DNA of 64,000 bases, from positions 1-64,000 of the forward strand of contig WRKF01000189.1 in NCBI GenBank assembly GCA_009778165.1. Reading direction: 5' to 3'. Positions 61,161 through 64,000 of this stretch are shown here, in pieces (the stretch's first letter is position 1; each line of letters starts with the position of its first letter). The notes beneath the pieces were generated by a model. That model was not told where the DNA came from. It was given only the letters and a program-made list of their open reading frames with translations, and did no database searches. The translations under genes and the position numbers were made by a program. This DNA comes from Defluviitaleaceae bacterium (GTDB taxonomy: Bacteria > Bacillota > Clostridia > Lachnospirales > UBA5962).

Positions 61161-63071
61161 ATGGAGGCTCACAGAAAAATAATGAAAGAAAAATTTTTGC
61201 ATATAATAAAACTCATAACAAAACCCCGCATTACCCTTAGTTGGCATGTGTCCTTGTGTGTTGTTGCTTTTATCGCTCTTTTTTTAACTTTGGTTAAATT
61301 TTATATACAGCCTATAGCGTTTACCCTGGTTGTGGATCATTTTATTACATCCAACTTCCTTACGCTGTTGCTAAACTATTTGCCAATTTTGCTTACAATG
61401 TTGTTGCTGTTTTTTGTGTTCAACAGCATTGTCCTTGCCGCCGGGGTTGTTGGATTTGTGGTTATTTTGCTCAGCATAATAAACCGTTTTAAAATTGTAC
61501 TGCGCAACGACCCTCTGTTCCCTTGGGATTTTGCCTTGGGGGCAGAATTTCTCGGCGTTGCTGCAAGTTTTCCCGTGTATCAATTTGTGCTTTTGGGGCT
61601 TTTTATTTTTCTCTCAATTTTTGCTATTATCCTCGGCTACTGCGTTGTGCGTACAAAAAAAATCAATGTCCATTACAGGATTGGTTTAGTTATTATTTGT
61701 GTTTCGGGGACTCTATTTATAAACTCTACTGTGTATCACCGCGAATCCCTGATTGCATCTTTGCCGGTAGCGGGAAATGTGTTTAATCAAATTAGCACAT
61801 TTAACTCTCGCGGGTTTTTGTACAGTTTTATATTTTTTCATAACACCCAACGTATTAGCATTCCTGCCAATTTTGATCCAGCTCCCATAGAAGATATAAA
61901 GGCGGTTTTTGTGTCCGCCGATGTCACGGATATGGCAACACCTCACATTATAATGATAATGAGTGAGGCTTTTTCTGAAATAGCTATGGATGAGCGGTTC
62001 AACTTTGAAGGTTTTAGAGATCCCCATTATTATTGGCGACAAATTATTGCAAGAGATGATGTTATACACGGCAATATTGTCGTGCCAAACCTGGGCGGGG
62101 GTACGGGGGATACAGAGTTTGATGCATTAACGGCTTTTAACACTCGCGATTTGCGGGGGGTGCCTTATTCTTATATGTTGGTTACAAATTATTTTGAGGC
62201 TATTCCCCATTTGCTCGAGCCTTTGGGGTATCGCTCAATTGCTATGCACCCGGGGTTTAGTTGGTTTTACAACAGACAAAATGTTTTCCGCTTTTTTGGT
62301 TTCGAGCATTTTTACAGTATCGACTATTTTGAATACTATCATTTCAAGGGGCCTTATATATCAGAATGGGCTACAATGGATAAAATATTAGACATTTGGC
62401 ACAGGCATTTGGAAGATTACCCCGGCGTTCCTCTGTTTAATTTTACGATAACCATACAAAACCATGGGCCGTATGCGGGGTTGTATGAGCATTTGCCGCC
62501 GGACTATGTGAATTTCACAACAGAAGCTAATTTTTCTGATCATGAAATATTACAGCTAACCCACTACTTTCACGGAGTGATAGACAAAGATGAGCAATTG
62601 TGGCGGCTGTTTCAATATTTTATGTATCATCCAGAGCCGGTGGTTATGGTATATTTTAGCGACCATTTGCCCGCCCTTAACATCGGTATTTACGATATAC
62701 TGCATCCGGAGACCTATCCGATAGATAGATTTGAAAATATTACACGCCTGCATCAAGCTCCTTTTATGATATGGCAAAATCATGCAGCCGCCGCCATTAC
62801 CCCATTGCAACAAAACCGCGAAACCCTTGCCATGCCCCAAGACATGGTAATAGGCTCAAACTTTTTGGGGGCATACACACTGGAGCTGTTGGGGTTTACC
62901 GGGCTTTCTCCCTTTTGGGATCATGTGAATTATTTGCGTACCCGGTTTGTGTCTGTATTGGAGGATCGCTCTCTTGCTATAGACGGAAGAATGTCGCTGG
63001 AATTTAGAGAAGAGGAATTGCAGGCACTAATTATATATAGACACTGGCAGTTTGATAGGATTTTTAATTAA
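61161..63071 (+). CDS. LtaS-like phosphoglycerol transferase (sulfatase family)
   Basis: 636 residues. Five membrane helices (about 25-45, 60-90, 90-110, 135-160, 170-190) and an extracellular sulfatase-fold domain (about 255-610). Metal Glu in MSEAFSE (E269), nucleophile T315 in GGGTGDTEFD (a variant of the GKTSDxEF of LtaS), NHGPY (about 434) and YFSDHLPA (about 498). It would transfer glycerol phosphate from phosphatidylglycerol to a glycolipid or a related polymer. The ATG at 61161 or the one at 61182 may be the start; the site GGAGG lies between them. Confidence 0.87.
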   Translation: MEAHRKIMKEKFLHIIKLITKPRITLSWHVSLCVVAFIALFLTLVKFYIQPIAFTLVVDHFITSNFLTLLLNYLPILLTMLLLFFVFNSIVLAAGVVGFVVILLSIINRFKIVLRNDPLFPWDFALGAEFLGVAASFPVYQFVLLGLFIFLSIFAIILGYCVVRTKKINVHYRIGLVIICVSGTLFINSTVYHRESLIASLPVAGNVFNQISTFNSRGFLYSFIFFHNTQRISIPANFDPAPIEDIKAVFVSADVTDMATPHIIMIMSEAFSEIAMDERFNFEGFRDPHYYWRQIIARDDVIHGNIVVPNLGGGTGDTEFDALTAFNTRDLRGVPYSYMLVTNYFEAIPHLLEPLGYRSIAMHPGFSWFYNRQNVFRFFGFEHFYSIDYFEYYHFKGPYISEWATMDKILDIWHRHLEDYPGVPLFNFTITIQNHGPYAGLYEHLPPDYVNFTTEANFSDHEILQLTHYFHGVIDKDEQLWRLFQYFMYHPEPVVMVYFSDHLPALNIGIYDILHPETYPIDRFENITRLHQAPFMIWQNHAAAAITPLQQNRETLAMPQDMVIGSNFLGAYTLELLGFTGLSPFWDHVNYLRTRFVSVLEDRSLAIDGRMSLEFREEELQALIIYRHWQFDRIFN

Positions 63072-63123
63072 TTAGCTATAGCCTTTGTAAAATCAAATAA
63101 AATCAAATAAAACGCAAAAAGAC

Positions 63124-63177
63124 AAAAAAGACAAAAAAATACAGTAGAATTTTAATTGTAATTTTTTGTCTTTTTTG
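63124..63177 (+). terminator. Terminator after the LtaS-like gene
   Basis: An AT-rich stem with arms AAAAAAGACAAAAAAAT (63124-63140) and ATTTTTTGTCTTTTTT (63160-63175). Works both ways. Confidence 0.8.
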
Positions 63178-63263
63178 TTTACTTTTTTGTTCTATCCTTG
63201 TTTTTTGTGTCGGTTTTTTTTGGAAAAAATAGCAAATTTTTTCAGTAATTTTGTACTAATTGC

Positions 63264-63272
63264 TGTTATAAT
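63264..63272 (+). promoter_or_regulatory. Extended -10 promoter before the microcompartment shell genes
   Basis: TGTTATAAT (TGn-TATAAT) at 63264-63272, no good -35 box. The leader would be about 120 nt, with AGGAGG before the shell gene. Confidence 0.6.
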
Positions 63273-63397
63273 TGAAGCAGTTTTAAGACTATAACTTGTT
63301 CAATAGTTCAATGGGGGTTTAAATAGTGATTCACAAATTAAACCTTTTTTCACCGCAAGGGCGGTTAAACTAACTTATTTTTTAGGAGGAAAACATT

Positions 63398-63676
63398 ATG
63401 CAAGAAGCATTGGGAATGGTAGAAACAAAAGGGTTGGTTAGCGCGATAGAAGCTGCCGATGCCATGACAAAAGCTGCCAATGTAAATTTGGTAGGTTACG
63501 AAAAAATAGGTTCCGGGCTTGTTACCGTTATGGTAAGAGGTGATGTGGGAGCCGTAAAAGCCGCTGTTGATGCAGGTTCTGCTGCAGCAGCAAAAGTTGG
63601 CTCTGTTGTTTCCTGCCATGTGATTCCACGTCCTCACACAGACGTAGAAAGCATGTTGCCAAAAAATTTAGGATAA
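63398..63676 (+). CDS. BMC-domain shell protein (PduA/EutM type)
   Basis: 92 residues, one BMC domain (about 4-85), with [20 protein letters not shown] at the start and [14 protein letters not shown] in the middle, typical of hexamer-forming shell proteins. Pore-loop residues are K-I-G-S-G. Ends with HVIPRPH. It builds the facet of a protein organelle. The next gene is PduB-like, so the operon probably encodes a Pdu-like or related vitamin- or glycyl-radical-type organelle; the enzyme genes lie beyond the window. Confidence 0.96.
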   Translation: MQEALGMVETKGLVSAIEAADAMTKAANVNLVGYEKIGSGLVTVMVRGDVGAVKAAVDAGSAAAAKVGSVVSCHVIPRPHTDVESMLPKNLG

Positions 63677-63694
63677 TAGGGGGAACTGCGTAAT

Positions 63695-64000
63695 ATGGAC
63701 GACAAGATAATAAACAAAATATTAGACGAAGTAATGAAAAAAGTAAATACAGAGGGAGCGAAAAGCTCTGCTCCTGCTACAGCAAACTTTCGCAGCTCTT
63801 CCATGACAGAGTTTGTTGGTACAGCAGTTGGCGACACAATCGGCTTGGTTATTGCAAGCGTAGATTCTGCCTTGCATGACGCAATGGGAATCGACAAAAA
63901 ATACCGCTCCATTGGTATACTTGGAGCAAGAACAGGAGCCGGTCCGCAAATAATGGCAATAGATGAAGCTGTAAAAGCCACAAACACAGAGGTTTTATCT
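63695..64000 (+). CDS. pduB: PduB-like BMC shell protein (partial)
   Basis: 102 codons visible from ATG 63695, 18 bp after the hexamer gene, with AGGGGGAA upstream; it continues past the window. N-terminus MDDKIINKILDEVMKKV is an amphipathic helix followed by a linker, as in PduB, where this region binds cargo to the shell. Then the first BMC domain: FVGTAVGDTIGLVIASVD, IDKKYRSIGILGARTGAGPQ and AIDEAVKATNTEVLS, the PduB signature of trimer-forming tandem-BMC proteins. Confidence 0.93.
   Translation, partial: MDDKIINKILDEVMKKVNTEGAKSSAPATANFRSSSMTEFVGTAVGDTIGLVIASVDSALHDAMGIDKKYRSIGILGARTGAGPQIMAIDEAVKATNTEVLS

Larger units (their letters stand above)
63072..63397. other. Intergenic region before the microcompartment genes
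   Basis: 326 bp, very AT-rich. Contains the terminator and, further right, an extended -10 promoter; otherwise nothing is seen. Confidence 0.75.

Noticed and set aside
1-64000. CRISPR array or prophage
   Set aside because: No regularly spaced repeats of CRISPR length and no phage structural genes were seen.

Overview
The window is a piece of a low-GC, Gram-positive anaerobe of the Bacillota, class Clostridia. This rests on gene content: an Rnf ion-pumping complex, McsA-McsB-ClpC, RNase Y, a SpoIID-family protein, FtsEX with a PcsB/EnvC-like hydrolase, AddB, sigma-A-type promoters (TTGACA-17/18-TATAAT) and strong AGGAGG ribosome binding sites. The species cannot be told from the sequence. Most genes are AT-rich; two stretches stand out as richer in GC (28.5-30.3 kb and the 45.8-56.2 kb transposon).

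Layout. 0-6.1 kb (all minus): the start of a secreted protein, an M20 amidohydrolase, lysA, and the division module ftsE-ftsX-PcsB/EnvC-like hydrolase. 6.5-13.5 kb (plus): rnfCDGEAB from a clean sigma-A promoter, running without a gap into two tandem Uma2-family genes and an RtcB-family RNA ligase; the RnfB here is unusually short. 13.6-20.2 kb: rlmD (apparently leaderless), a SpoIID-like protein, an AI-2E-type permease without a standard start codon, and a chemotaxis receptor. 20.4-30.3 kb: a minimal RNase E/G, an MBL hydrolase, mcsA-mcsB-clpC (no ctsR), rny, a phosphoesterase and a compositionally foreign COG3044-type ATPase. 30.3-34.3 kb (minus): addB overlapping a lipoprotein gene. 34.8-44.1 kb (plus): two lineage-specific proteins, carbonic anhydrase, a YoaK-like membrane protein, class II aldolase, a GntP permease and an M32 carboxypeptidase.

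44.2-56.4 kb is the accessory region. A PIN toxin, a small partner and a DUF1016/YhcG-type nuclease form an overlapping operon. The nuclease gene is cut in two by a 10.4-kb Tn4451-type mobilizable transposon: large serine recombinase (TnpX type), TnpW-like protein, primase/helicase, coiled-coil protein, MobV-type relaxase, and three passengers (DJ-1/PfpI, a QueG-like iron-sulfur protein, an SPL-family radical SAM protein). Joining the two flanks at a shared GA dinucleotide restores one reading frame, which fixes the element ends at about 45,763 and 56,208.

56.8-64 kb: a DUF4177-type small protein, two identical tRNA-Trp genes, two small secreted proteins, ispG, a NusG-domain-II protein, a secreted alpha/beta hydrolase, an LtaS-like phosphoglycerol transferase, and the first two shell genes (PduA/EutM-like and PduB-like) of a bacterial microcompartment locus that continues past the window. 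Several intergenic spaces carry short hairpin repeats that recur at distant places in the window.
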